A DNA stretch of 64,000 nt from contig JAHLKC010000159.1 in NCBI GenBank assembly GCA_025449115.1, forward strand, positions 1-64,000, in the 5' to 3' direction. The DNA is from Chytridium lagenaria (taxonomy: Eukaryota > Chytridiomycota > Chytridiomycetes > Chytridiales > Chytridiaceae). Positions 1 through 10,884 of the stretch are shown piece after piece (the first letter of the stretch is position 1; every line of letters begins with the position of its first letter). The position numbers and the translations under genes are program-made. Under the pieces are notes generated by a model that saw nothing but the letters and a program-made list of their open reading frames with translations, was not told where the DNA came from and did no database searches.

Positions 1-168
1 GAGGTCCCTGCATGCCCATCAACCATCCAGAAGTCCATTTTCAGCGGGGGAACGCGTCCAGATCGGTCCAGAGCGTCGGTGACGTCGATTTTGCGAAAGA
101 AATAAAGCAAAAGAAGCAAAATTCGACGAGAAACTCACCAGAACACCCATTTTAGGTTGGGCCCCCAC
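1..168 (-). mobile_element. 5' leader of a second LTR element in tandem
   Basis: This stretch repeats the sequence just inside the other LTR (about 6270-6425) almost base for base. It includes the segment where GTGGGGGCCCAACC follows the LTR end on the minus strand. It is therefore the start of another internal region sharing the LTR at its right, so the element is present as a head-to-tail array (interior, LTR, interior, LTR). The rest of this interior lies outside the window. Both copies are visible in the sequence; the tandem reading is inference. Confidence 0.7.
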
Positions 169-1106
169 TGTGATCTTCTCTTGACCCATCCCTCCCTACC
201 TAGCTTCGACTAGGGGGTAGGGGAGAAGAGTAAAGGAGTTGCTCCAGCAGAGCAAGTCCACAGAGCACCTAGGGACAGGATGTACTCCTGAATCTAAGTG
301 ATGTTGTTGTTTGGCGATGGTGTGGGTGAGTGATCGCGAGATTCTGCTTAATAAAGGGAGAAGGGAACGTGTTTAGTATCTTCTATGTCGACTTACCTTG
401 CTAATAAACCAATATGAGCACCAGATCGTCTCCTGGCGATCGGGGATGGCTGAAAGCCTCCTTGCCTTCCTGCTATGGCACCTTTTGGAACGTGATGATC
501 TCGTTGCCTCACGAGCTGGCACAGGGTAACCTCACTCATCACCTGCCTGCAGCGTCGATCACCGGCTCGGGGATCATCAGAGGTGGAATGTAGCCGACCA
601 AGCCTAAGCTAAAGGACACTGACAATGAGGAGGACCCTTGGGCTCCCATCGCAGCCTTCTGCTTCAAACAGCTGGATTGCGGCTTCACCAGGTGGCAGGG
701 GGTAGAGGGGTGGGCTGCCATCCAAGAAGGAGTGAAGGGAGATCACGGCGAGGCCACGCGCGTGAGATAGAGGATGGGGAATCAACTCAATATCAACTAC
801 TTAATTCAACAAGGTACAAATTAAATCAAGAAATCTCTCATATTAAAGTAATACACAAAATACAAATAAATAATAGACACAACATATGCACACACATATA
901 AACGGCACATATGCGCGCCACCTCCTTCAATAAAAACCCTATAAACGTGGGGAAAAACTATATATAAAAAACCCAAAGGGAAAAGAAGGGAGGATTCAAT
1001 ATGACGCGTAAATATACGCGTCGACGCGGGATATAACGGAACTCAACGGACTTAGACGGAATGTCCTTATGAGCCATAGGCCATGTGAATAATGTAATTC
1101 TTCACA
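169..1106 (-). repeat. Long terminal repeat, left copy
   Basis: This 938-base repeat matches the right copy over its full length with scattered small differences. On the minus strand it begins TGTGAAGAAT and ends AAGATCACA, so it has the TG...CA ends of an LTR with a five-base terminal inverted repeat (TGTGA/TCACA). It acts as the 3' LTR of the element to its right. No polypurine tract precedes it: the gag-like reading frame runs straight into the LTR. This suggests that the 3' part of the interior, where pol would lie, was lost by deletion or template switching. Confidence 0.85.
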
Positions 1107-2011
1107 GTACGTGTTGAGCGTACGATTCACGAGTTCATCACTCATGTTGACAAAAGGCAACGGGAGCTCAGTGTTCTCAGCGATATGAACTAAGAGGTTA
1201 TCGCGAGTGTTGGGAGCTTTCTTAAGCTCACGACGGAGGCGAACAACTTCGCGTTGGCTATCAGCAACAACCTGCGTCAAGTTTTCGAATTTCTCATTGA
1301 AAGCGTGCATAATAGCAGCAGTCTCAGAGGAGTCAGACTTAGCAATCACCCGAGGGTGATGAAGCTGCATGTGGTCAACGATATCGTCGACAGTTATAGT
1401 GAGATCATCCCACTTCTTTCCAGAGTAAGACTCCTTCTTGACGAGCGACTTCCATCGGTCGTCTTGACATCCTGAAATAAGGATGGTTTTAAGCCTGTCG
1501 TCGCTGAGACGATTAGCAAAAGGTAAAGACGTGTTAAGATACGTCAGTTTATTGAGAGCTTCAAGAGGACCCATGCGGGAGGTGTCCCATTGAAACTGCT
1601 CAACTTTTGTAACAAGATCCGACTCGTCAGTATTAGGAGCAAAGTTACGGCGAAGGACCTTCTGAAGTTGACTCAACGTCGTTGAGGCTCTAGGAACCAG
1701 ATGAGCCACAGTATCAACTGGGGGTCGTAAGTTATGACAGGGTTCCAGGTCACGCGGAAAGCGTGCTCCAGATCGTCAAAGGGACGAGCTAGATCCGGTT
1801 TAGTCGGATCAGTAACGTACTGTGAGAGGATACTCTCAATCTTCGCGATGAAGCGATAGATGGACGCAGGCTGCGGTGAGTCAAGAACCACCGTAGCCAT
1901 ATCATCCTTTGCACTCTTGGCATTCATGCCATCTTTGATCTTACCAGATCCAGCCAAAGAGGCAGTGGATGAGGACCTGGAAAAAGAAGTGGAACCACCG
2001 GCACCAGACAT
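996..2011 (-). pseudogene. gag-like frame, truncated at its 3' end
   Basis: Two minus-strand frames overlap at 1673-1709 and read as one protein after a single frame change. The first part starts MSGAGGSTSFSRSS and ends in a stretch rich in aromatic residues (WNPVITYDPQLILWLIWF). The second carries a helical, capsid-like stretch (VTKVEQFQWDTSRMGPLEAL ... RLKTILISGCQDDRW) followed by a predicted coiled coil (DSQREVVRLRREL). This resembles retrotransposon gag in composition and spacing, but I do not recognise a specific family. A zinc knuckle would normally follow; instead the frame enters the LTR, so the C-terminus is missing. Confidence 0.55.
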
Positions 2012-4143
2012 AGTGGGAACGGGAGGTATAGGTGAAGGTGGGCTAGTGAAAGACCGACCGTCGTTATCTGTATGAGAAAATGAACTGCGCGAGATGAAGT
2101 CTCAGCAGTTGTAACTGGGGTAACGCGTGAAGCGTCGACTAATTCACTGGAAGCAGCAGGAGTTGGACCTGGCTGGATCCAAGAAAGGTTGGAATGAACA
2201 GGGCGAGAAGGAAAGCTCGGGTCCAATGTGTATGATCGACGGCGACGGGTGAGGGAAACTTCAGACTCGATATCGTCAAAAGCCTCGTCAGCGTTGTCAG
2301 GGACGTATTCGTCGTCGTCAGAGGGTATAATCTGATGAATAAGACGAGACGGATTAATAGGTGGACGAGGAGGTCCAACAGAAAGTAAGCTCACACTCGT
2401 AAGCGGCGAAAAAGCCGGTAAGGAGGGAGAAAAGAGTTGCTGTTGTGAAACAAGAGCAGCAGTAGATGTTTGGACAGATGAAACTGCCGGAGTTCCAGGC
2501 GTGGAAACGCGTGGAGGTTGTGCTGGAGCAGAAGAAGCTCGAGCGGCACCTGGAGCTGGGATCGTCGTAAAACGAGGATCCAAGGTAAGCTCGAGATGAA
2601 ATGTGGTTCCAAGTGACGAGGAGCTGTGGAAACAGGTCCAGGTCCAAGGAATTGAAAGAGATCTGCCCGTGTGAACAGGCAATCGCGGTGAGAGGCGAGG
2701 TAATCGAGGGAAGCTCTCTCACGGCGGATCTCGAGTAGACGACGGCGTCGAAGGTAAGGTCCGTAAGGTGGAAGAGACGAGGATGAAAAAGGACACTCCC
2801 GTTGTCCGTTATCTCGTCGACGAGCTGCAACGTAGTAATAAAAGACGAAGAAGACAAAGGTGTACTCACAAAGTTAGTGGTGACGAAGAGGAACCACCAA
2901 GTGTCGTGAACGGCAGGTCGTCCTCTATGGATATTTGTTGTCAACGTCGCCTTGAAGAAGAAGGCGTCGGATGGGTTTTCTGTTGTAAAAAGAGGGTAGT
3001 GCTCCATCTTTTTCTTATTCCTAGTTGTGGTGGAGGGTGTGTGGAGATCCAGCGAGTAAATCGCTTAAGGATCGTCCACAACAATTATCTTATTGCATCC
3101 GCATAGGCGACTCGAAGCCCATGGATGCTGGAAGAGCAAAGGAGATCTCCTAATGGGGAGATCCACCCTTTAAAGCCCATGAAGACGTTAATAGGTACAC
3201 GTCTGCATGGTTACATCATCAAGCTTATTGAGGGGAAGAGACGTATACGCCAAATGGCGTGTTTGTCGTTTCACTCAAAAACTCATAATGAATTTTTCTA
3301 GTTAATAAATTTCGTATTCAAAATCTTGACCGATGAGGTAAGAAGAGGAGAATCTATTTAATCTAATGTTCTATCACTACAGAGAGGAGGAAGAGATAAG
3401 GTAAGAGGAATGATTCCATCATTACATTGTTAAGGGGTGGCATCAAGGACGAGGTCCCGTAAAGTGGATAAGGTGAGCCTGGTGGAGTTGATGAGGGACT
3501 AACATCATCATCAACTGCAATCGGCTCACCATCATTAACAGGGCTTTGTTCATCGACGCCGACGGAGAGGGTCGTGCGGGGAAAAGCGGCTGCGGGTCCT
3601 CACAAGTGATGGGGGATGCATTCGGCGCAACATCAGTTGAAGGAAGAGAGGTAGGGAGCTCGGGAAGTTTGATTAACTTGCATTGAGTCGCTAACGCTAC
3701 AGTCGTCTTAGCCCTCTTAACGAAGACAAGAGGCTTACGAGCAGGAGGTAGAGGTCCAGACCGACGTTGTCGATACTGGAGGAGGGTAAGTCGACGAGTA
3801 ATCCCATCAACATCTAACTTCTTGTGCCTAGAATCCTCCACACCATGGACTCGGGAACTAGACGATTGGAAGCGAGGAGCCTTACGTCTAACGGAGGGAC
3901 GGAGGGGCTACCTGGCGAGGGTCGTGGTGATCATCATCATCACTGACTGAGCCGACTGATGCGGTGGTGGTGTCGGTGCGGACTCACCATCCACATCAAT
4001 GACTGTTGCTCATCCCGACGCAAGAGGGGGTGGTTGGGAGGAAGGCGAACCTCCATGCCAGAGCGACGAGGAGGAGCCGGAGCCGACGATGGAGTCAATG
4101 CTGAGGGAGGCGGAGGAAGAGGTCGTTCAAGGTGAGTTGCTTT

Positions 4144-5517
4144 TTACGAGCCTCTTTGAACCTTCAGCTGACTTTCGATTAGGACGCTATTCCAATCATG
4201 GCGGATGGAGACGAGAGCACCATCAGAGTAGGTAGGCTCGTCTCCAAGCTGGCGGATGGTGGGTTGACGGGTACCCAGGAGCGACTGGAGCTCAGAGGTA
4301 CAGTCAACAAGCAACTCTCTTATCCCACTAATGGTTTTGTAGAGGTACTTGCGGCGTTCATCAACGAGGGCAGTGAAGGAGGCGAGCTTCTCGTTACGGT
4401 AAGTGGAGTTGCTCTTAAGCTTACTCTCACTAATATGAACCTCCATGCCTAGGCCTTTCAAGCGCTCAGCAAGGTCAAGCACGGCATCGATGTTAAATCG
4501 GTTGCTGCCTGGCTCCTTTTCACGAGGGTTGGTGCTAGTGGAGCGGTGACGGGAGGTCGTGGGGTCGTCAAGACGGGGATGGTCGTCATCACGAGGGGGA
4601 GGAGGAGGAGGTACCCTCGGACGGACTGTCACCAAGGTGAGAGGACTGAGACGACCTTCACTACGTTGGAGAATAGCGCGATCGCGATCAGCACCTACTA
4701 ACTCTTCATAGGCGGAGGAATCGCCTGCTTTGGGATGGAGGAAGACCTCATCATACTCGATGAGCGGTTCTTTTCCTTTGCCGTTTGAGTGCTCAAAGGT
4801 GGCGGGTTCGAAGCCTGCCTTGAGCTGGTTGGTGGGAGGAGAGTAGCCGACGAGGACCACTTCATCCTCATCCATGGGGGAGGAGTCCCTGGTGTGACGG
4901 CGACTGTCACGGAGAGGAGCACTAGACGAAGAGGCCAGGTGAGAGAGGCCATCATTACTAACATGGCCAGGATGACGGGAGCCAGAGGAGGCTGGAGTCT
5001 TCTTTGAAACCGGGCCTCACGAGAAGGAGGAGGGCGACGGTTGGAGGAGGTTGGGTGGCCTTGAGGATTGTGGGAGAATCCTCTGGTGCTGCCCAACGGT
5101 GGCGCTAGGATCAAGGACAGTGATCTTGCGGGCTTCACACTCGGCGGCGTTAAGGTAAGGTTCAGAACGATCGTTCCGTCCTCTGTTTTGGTTTCTTAAA
5201 AACCTTGTTAGGTTCTCTTCACAAATAGGTATGTGAAAGAGCGCACACTGAGAGTAGAAACCCGAGATCATGCGGGTGGAGGCCTCTCGGATGGCAGGGA
5301 GATCGCGGCCTGCCTTTATGTGGAAGAGGCGGGCATTCTCAGGGATGCCGGCTCTGGTAAGTTTGGGTCTCTTCTTCTCGACCTTTCCTTTTTCTTTGAG
5401 TGGGTAGTCGTCGCTAACCCTTCGTTTTTCGTGCCCCCTTTCCCTCCAGTTTTGATCATCGCGAGAGGACACTGGGGGGAGGTTGTGTAAGTAAGTGACT
5501 GCATATAAGATGCGCAA
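4144..5517 (-). CDS. ORF in the LTR element, with one in-frame TGA
   Basis: One reading frame of 458 codons runs on the minus strand and is broken by a single TGA at 5017-5019. Before the stop it carries a basic segment (LRNQNRGRNDRSEPYL). After it comes a Ser-rich linker, MDEDEVVLVGYSPP, a Pro/Arg-rich stretch and a helical C-terminal part (NIDAVLDLAERLKGLGMEVH ... STYRNEKLASFTALVDERRK). The function is not recognised. The position, downstream of the 5' LTR and upstream of the gag-like frame, suggests a structural or accessory protein. The stop may be decay, a sequencing error or a suppressible codon; nothing here decides it. Confidence 0.4.
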
Positions 5518-5699
5518 GTCCTTACTTGTTGTAGTAATAAGCTGTTGTCAATAAAGTCTCTTGTCAAATTCTTTATTATTTATGTTTGTGTCGATCTTGG
5601 TATCCACTCTAATAGTGGGTACCAAATCTTTGTATTTTCAAAATATTTTCTAAGTCCCCCACATAAAAAGGGGAGACAGAGATTTTGTCGTCAAAACAA

Positions 5700-5870
5700 A
5701 GTTAAAAGCGAAAACTCTTTTGAACTTTGGAAAGGTCGCGTAGACCTTTCTAAATCGTTTTCAAGCACCGCAATAGGGTGCGTTTTCGTTGACTTCTCAC
5801 ACCACCATCACTGGCTTCGGATTTCTAGCCTGGCTATGGTGGTGGGACAAGTATTTTTGTGAGAAATGTA
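5700..5870. repeat. Hairpin-rich segment inside the LTR element
   Basis: Several short inverted repeats follow one another: GGTC-GCGTA-GACC, then ACCGCAATAGGGTGCG, then a nine-base stem CACCACCAT (5800-5808) paired with ATGGTGGTG (5836-5844), with a smaller nested stem. No ORF of note covers it. It could be a structured leader or packaging-type RNA, or the remains of a small foldback element. Confidence 0.35.
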
Positions 5871-6411
5871 GTGCACCGCAAAGGTACGCTACATAGTATC
5901 ATTGACTATACTAAGTCAAATATGAAAAATACGAGCTAGAAGCTCGAAATTTGACGAGGGTGTGTAGAACACGCTCGGATTTAGCTTTAGAAGCAAGGTG
6001 AGGCCTAGAAGTCGAGGGATCGAGTTCTAATAGCCAATGTTTCTCAGTAGATAAGGTAAGAGTCCAGGGACTCAATCTAGAGAGGTAGGTATCACTTTAA
6101 GCATGACCCACGCGGCGTGAGAACGCGGCATAGTGGTGATGCAGTGATGGTGTGGTCTCTGGTGCCCTTCCATCATCCCAGCCTGTCCCAGAATTGGAAC
6201 AATGGCCAGAACAATGGTAGGTGACACGAGATGATTCCAGGCATGCATGGAGAGAGGTAGGAGATCCAGGCACATCCAGAACACATCCAGAGGTCCAGTT
6301 TCGGCGGGGGAACGCGTCCAGGTTGGTCCAGAGCGGAGGTGATGTCGGGTTTGCAAAAGAAAACGAAAAATAAGCAAAAACCGACGAGAACTCACCAAAA
6401 CACCCATTTTA

Positions 6412-6424
6412 GGTTGGGCCCCCA
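6412..6424 (-). other. Candidate primer binding site
   Basis: Immediately inside the right LTR the minus strand reads TGGGGGCCCAACC, starting two bases after the LTR end. TGG at this position fits the CCA end of a tRNA primer, and TGGGGGC resembles the proline-tRNA type of binding site. Only about the first seven bases match that pattern, so the primer identity is uncertain. The same sequence lies inside the left LTR at about 155-167. Confidence 0.35.
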
Positions 6425-6425
6425 C

Positions 6426-7349
6426 TGTGATCTTCTCTTGACCCATCCCTCCCTACCTAGCTTCGACTAGGGGGTAGGGGAGAAGAGTAAAGGAGTTGCT
6501 CCAGCAGAGCAAGTCCACAGAGCACCTAGGGACAGGATGTACTCCTGAATCTAAGTGATGTTAATGTTGTTTGGCGATGGTGTGGGTGAGTGATCGCGAG
6601 GTTCTGCTTATTAAAGGAGAAGGGAACGTGTTTAGTATCTTCATTATCGACTTACCTTGCTTAAACCAATATCAGCACCAGATCGTCTCCTGGCGATCGG
6701 GGATGGCTATAAGCTCCATGCCACCCTACTATGGCACCTTTTGGAACATGGTCTCGTTGCCTCTCAGAGCTTAGAACAGGGTAACCTCACTCATTGCCTG
6801 CATTAGCGCCTGATCATCGGGTCGGAGAGCACCAGAGGTGGAATGTAGCTGACCAAGCCTTGACTAAAGGACACTGTGAATGAGGAGGGGTCCATCACAG
6901 CCTTCTGTCTCAAACGGCCGGATTGCAGCTTCACCAGGTGGTAGGGGGCAGAGGGTCGACTGTCATCCAACTAAGAGTGAAGGGAGATCACGCCGCGAGG
7001 CCACGCGCGTGGTGATAGAGGATGGGGGATCAACTCAATATCAACTACTTAATTCAACAGGTACAAATTAAATCAAGAAATCTCTCATATTAAAGTAATA
7101 CACAAAATACAAATAAATAATAGACACAACATATGCACACACATAAACGGCACATATGCGCGCCACCTCCTTCAATAAAAACCCTATAAACGTGGGGAAA
7201 AAGTATATATAAAAAACCCAAAGGGAAAAGAAGGGAGGATTCAATATGACGCGTAAATATACGCGTCGACGCGGGATATAACGGAACTCAACGGACTTAG
7301 ACGGAATGTCCTTATGAGCCATAGGCCATGTGAATAATGTTTCTTCACA
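6426..7349 (-). repeat. Long terminal repeat, right copy (5' LTR)
   Basis: This 924-base copy matches the left LTR throughout, with TGTGA...TCACA ends. Small indels (for example GATGTTAATGTTG against GATGTTGTTG) show that the two LTRs have diverged, so the insertion is not recent, or the sequence is noisy. As the 5' LTR it should hold the element promoter. I see no unambiguous TATA box; TATATATAAAAAACCC at about 7203-7218 is AT-rich but lies early in the LTR. Confidence 0.85.
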
Positions 7350-7350
7350 G

Positions 7351-7660
7351 TTCCAAAAGATGCCATAGCAGGAAGGCAAGGAGGCTTTCAGCCCTCCCCG
7401 ATCGCCAGGAGACGATCTGGTGCTCATATTGGTTTATTAGCAAGGTAAGTCAATATAGAAGATACTAAACACGTTCTCTTCTCCCTTTATTAGCAGAATC
7501 TCGCGACACTCACCCACACCATCGCCAAACAACATTACTTAGATTCAGGGGTACATCCTGTCCCTAGGTGCTCTGTAGACTTGCTCTGCTGGAGCAACTC
7601 CTTTACTCTTCTCCCCTACCCCTAGTCAAAGCTAGGTAGATGGGTCAAGAGAAGATCACA
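7351..7660 (+). repeat. Inverted LTR fragment
   Basis: This segment is the reverse complement of roughly positions 169-491 of the left LTR. It begins TTCCAAAAGATGCC and ends GATCACA, so it is the 3' third of an LTR in the opposite orientation, abutting the right LTR with no spacer beyond one base. No primer binding site follows it. It is either a truncated solo LTR into which the minus-strand element inserted, or the product of an inversion. Confidence 0.8.
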
Positions 7661-8786
7661 ATCAGGCTATAAAATGAATCATCAGAATTGTAAGGAACGG
7701 AGCAAGTAAAAACTAAAGCAAAATATACCTTCTCCTTTAGATCTCAAGGTGTTAAGAAGCCGACTGCAGGACTTTGAATAGAGCGTTTGTCCATACTATG
7801 GATCAGTCACAGTTACTCAGCAAAGCCAGCCTCCGTACCATCACTGCTAGGTCAACTTTGATGTTTGCCTGCCATCATTGGAGCTGCATGGCGCTATGTC
7901 TATCCCCACTGAAGATGCCTCCATCGTACACCGCTAGCTCCAAACCTTGCAAGAATCCATGGCCAGGGTCGGATTCATCTGGAAGCCAATTCTTCCCACT
8001 CCTCAGCTCACACCCCATCCCAAAACGCTCGCCCTGATGCCGTTCCCCAAAACCGTCCCATCAAAGTAACGACGCCAGCAGCTAGCGTCATATTTTTTAG
8101 AAGAGGCTACATGTAGCTACAAATATGGAGTCTACCAGCTGTTTGCCTTGATGGAAAGAAGAAGGTTAATTAGAAAATTGTAAGATGGCGGAGCTCCAAC
8201 ATGGACAAAGAAGCTGAGGAAGGCAATTGTCTTTCAATATCCTACAAACGCCATTCATTCCCTGTCCGCAAGAATCTCGATAAATACCTCCCACCGCGAA
8301 GTCTCTTCAATATATTGTGTAGTCCAAATCGCTGCAAACGTTCTGCTTTTTGACTACAGAACAAATTTCGGCTGGAGAAGTCCGAACGAATACTGCTCCC
8401 TCAACAAAGCCAGCGCCAACCATCCGAAAACTGTAGCGGCCAAGCTTCAACAGAGTAAAGGCAGGACTAAATTATTTAATCCGAAGACTAAATATCGTAG
8501 ATGTATTGTATGGCGTAGGTTCAAATTAAATAAAATATCAGAAAAAATCTAATAATTTATTCTCATAGTCACTAGAGTTAAGCAAAAAATTATAATACAA
8601 CAAGTTTTGGGACCGCAAATAAGTAGGAGGAAGAGTTGAGGGAAACTTAAAAGAAAAGGGAAGACATATAATAAACCCCTCTAATTCCATCCTTAAAACC
8701 ACACAAGCTTTCAACGAGGACGCTTTTTTTTTTTTTTTTAAAACCGACCAGCGCATTAATACCTTCCCAAAGAGTTTTTTGGGACA
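7661..8786. other. Intergenic, no gene seen
   Basis: There is no convincing coding sequence. A short plus-strand ORF at 7774-8037 has no intron context or recognisable motif, and I regard it as chance. A run of 14 T lies near 8726, which would be A-rich on the minus strand downstream of the next gene. Confidence 0.5.
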
Positions 8787-9074
8787 TTAAAATACGCGCA
8801 TGTTTTGCAAATATTTTCTGTAACGGAACCGACCATACCGATCTCGACTACTGGCTTTGCAAAAGTCCGCAGAGGTCACAATGAATGAGATTTTCTTTGG
8901 GATGCCGAAATCGTACGGCTCGAGTTCTGCCATTGGAGTAATCACATATTTGTATCGCGAAACATCGGTGGCGGGTTCGGGAGCGCTGGGAGTGGCATTT
9001 TGGGAAGGACTGGGAAGTAGGGGATCAGCGGTGACGGTAGGGTCGAAGGTAGGCGCGACGGTAGGTTCAGCGGT

Positions 9075-9225
9075 AGGCTCGACGTAGGCTCAACGGTAGG
9101 TTCAAAGGTAGGTTCAACGGCAGGCTCGACGGGAAGCTCAACGGTAGGCTCGACGGAATGTTCAACGGCAGTCGAGACGGTAGGTTCAACGGCAGTTGAG
9201 ACGGTAGGTTCGACGGCATCAATCT
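9075..9225 (-). repeat. Val-Glu-Pro-Thr coding minisatellite
   Basis: About eight tandem units of roughly 18 bases (minus strand GTCGAACCTACCGTC and variants) encode repeats such as VEPTVSTAVEPTVS. The units differ mostly at single positions. Near 9081 one unit lacks a base (CGACGTAGG against CGACGGTAGG), which changes the frame. The tract lies in the C-terminal part of the split gene and is typical of an unstructured linker. Confidence 0.7.
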
Positions 9226-9890
9226 AATAATAATAGTAATAAAATTGGTGATAAGTACGCGAAAAACAGGAGCGAATGCATGATTAACTACCTCATAAAG
9301 AATGCGAAACTTTCTCACAGATTCGCTACCGTGTTCCTTCTCCCAAAGGATAGCCGCCTGTCTCTGCTCCCTCTCAAGAGCAACCTAAAGATGTTAATTG
9401 ACGAAAACATAATAATAAAAAATAAGGTCAGAAGTCTATAATGATACAGATAAAACTTTTGCATATCTGTACAATCAAAAAAAATGACACTAACCTGGCG
9501 AAGGTGCTGCTTTATCCTTTTCTTCTCAAGCTTGTTCTTTTCCTTCTTGCTGAGAATCCCCACGTCGACTGAAGACTTGTCAGCTTCCGCGGCCGTCCTT
9601 TCGGCTGCCTTTTGCCGTTTTCGCATCGCCTTATCAATCTTTCGCTGAGTCTTTACTTCCTCCGCAGACATTGAACGAACGAAAGTGTCTTGAAAAGCGA
9701 ATGGCGCAAAATTGTCGGATTTAAAAGATTCTTTAAGGGTGCGATTGGATTCGCCAAAAAAAACGTTATTTCGCTAAATTTTTGCTGAAAATCATGATTT
9801 TCTAAATTTCATGTTTGGATTCATTTTTGATTTTCTAATAGTGCGGAGGCAAATTCTTAAAATCATGTTTTCAGTGAAATACGATGGTTT

Positions 9891-10695
9891 CAGGGGTGGA
9901 AAAAACCCGATTTTTTTTTTCAAAAATCGGGTTTTTTCTTTAATTCAATTAAACCCGAATAAAACCGGATTCGGGTTTTTTAAAATTGTCAGTGCGGTGA
10001 AATTGTCAAAATTGTCGCTGTGGAGTTTAACATAAAAAATCACCCAACAAAACACCTTCGCTCAAGATGCAACGCTCCTATTCATCCCAGGGGTGGAAAA
10101 AACCCGATTTTTTTTTTCAAAAATCGGGTTTTTCTTTAATTCAATTAAACCCGAATAAAACCGGATTCGGGTTTTTTGAAATTGTCAGTGCGGTGAAATT
10201 GTCAAAATTGTCGGTGTGGATAAAGCTCTTATTTATTTTGTAGCATAAACGATCAACGTCAAGAACAACATCTCAACGCTCCACCCCACCCCACCCATTT
10301 TCAGACCACAATATTCAATGTGACTTCTAAAATCGAGTAATATTTTTTGAAAAAAGGTATGGCAGGCAGGATATGCGGATAATTAAATTTTCCGCAAAAA
10401 ACCCGATTTTGAGGTTTTTCCAAAAATCGGGTTTTTTTAAAAAACCTTAAAAAACCGGATTTGTAAAAAACCCGATTTGCCACCCTGATTCATCCGACCC
10501 ACTTTTAGACCCACAATATCCAATGTGACTTTGTAAAATCGAGTCATTTTCGTTTAATAAAGACACGGCCAGCAGGATATGCGGATAATTAAATTTTCCG
10601 CAAAAAACCCGATTTCGAGGTTTTTTCCAAAAATCGGGTTTTTTTAAAAAACCTTAAAAAACCGGATTTGTAAAAAACCCGATTTGCCACCCCTG
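9891..10695. mobile_element. hAT-type MITE (outer copy)
   Basis: The element starts CAGGGGTGGAAAAAACCCGAT and ends with the inverted version GCCACCCCTG; CAGGGGTGG is the classic hAT terminal motif. The interior is built of AAACCCGATTTTT/AAAATCGGGTTTT foldbacks and codes for nothing. Without the inner copy it would be about 400 bases. The flanks do not show an exact eight-base duplication (GATGGTTT against GTTTTCAC), so the border has changed since insertion. It lies in the left arm of the Harbinger element. Confidence 0.85.
10088..10487. mobile_element. hAT-type MITE (inner copy, intact borders)
   Basis: This 400-base element starts CAGGGGTGGAAAAAACCCG and ends GCCACCCTG. It is flanked on both sides by ATTCATCC (10080-10087 and 10488-10495), a perfect eight-base duplication typical of hAT transposition. 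The interior matches the outer copy arm for arm. It inserted into the outer copy, so two rounds of activity of one family are stacked here. There is no coding capacity; it would depend on a transposase encoded elsewhere. Confidence 0.93.
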
Positions 10696-10884
10696 GTTTT
10701 CACAAATATGCTGTTTGGATTCAAAATTCGTTATTTCGCGAAATATGATTTCGCAAATAATCATTGATTAAAATCTTATTAACGAAATATATGTCGGGAC
10801 TCGTTTTTCGTGAAATAAAGAACAAACGAACGTTACACGATCCATCGGACTTCAGCTTTCGAACACTTTTTCTTATAAGCAACA

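Larger units (their letters stand above)
169..7349 (-). mobile_element. LTR retrotransposon, pol-less (non-autonomous)
   Basis: Two LTRs of 938 and 924 bases flank an interior of about 5.3 kb. The interior has minus-strand reading frames: a low-complexity Pro/Ser-rich ORF at 4144-5517, further Pro/Ser-rich fragments near 1924-2682 and 3443-3841, and a gag-like frame next to the left LTR. I looked for the usual pol landmarks (protease DSG/DTG, RT YxDD, RNase H, integrase HHCC/DDE) and saw none, so the element looks like a large non-autonomous derivative that relies on a relative. Assignment to the Ty3/Gypsy or Ty1/Copia group is not possible without pol. Confidence 0.75.

Noticed and set aside
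4800..4820. GGGTTCGAAGCC, resembling a tRNA B box
   Set aside because: No matching acceptor stem, D arm or anticodon arm can be placed around it, and it lies in the LTR-element ORF.
7774..8037. 87-residue plus-strand ORF
   Set aside because: No recognisable domain, and composition does not change relative to its surroundings.
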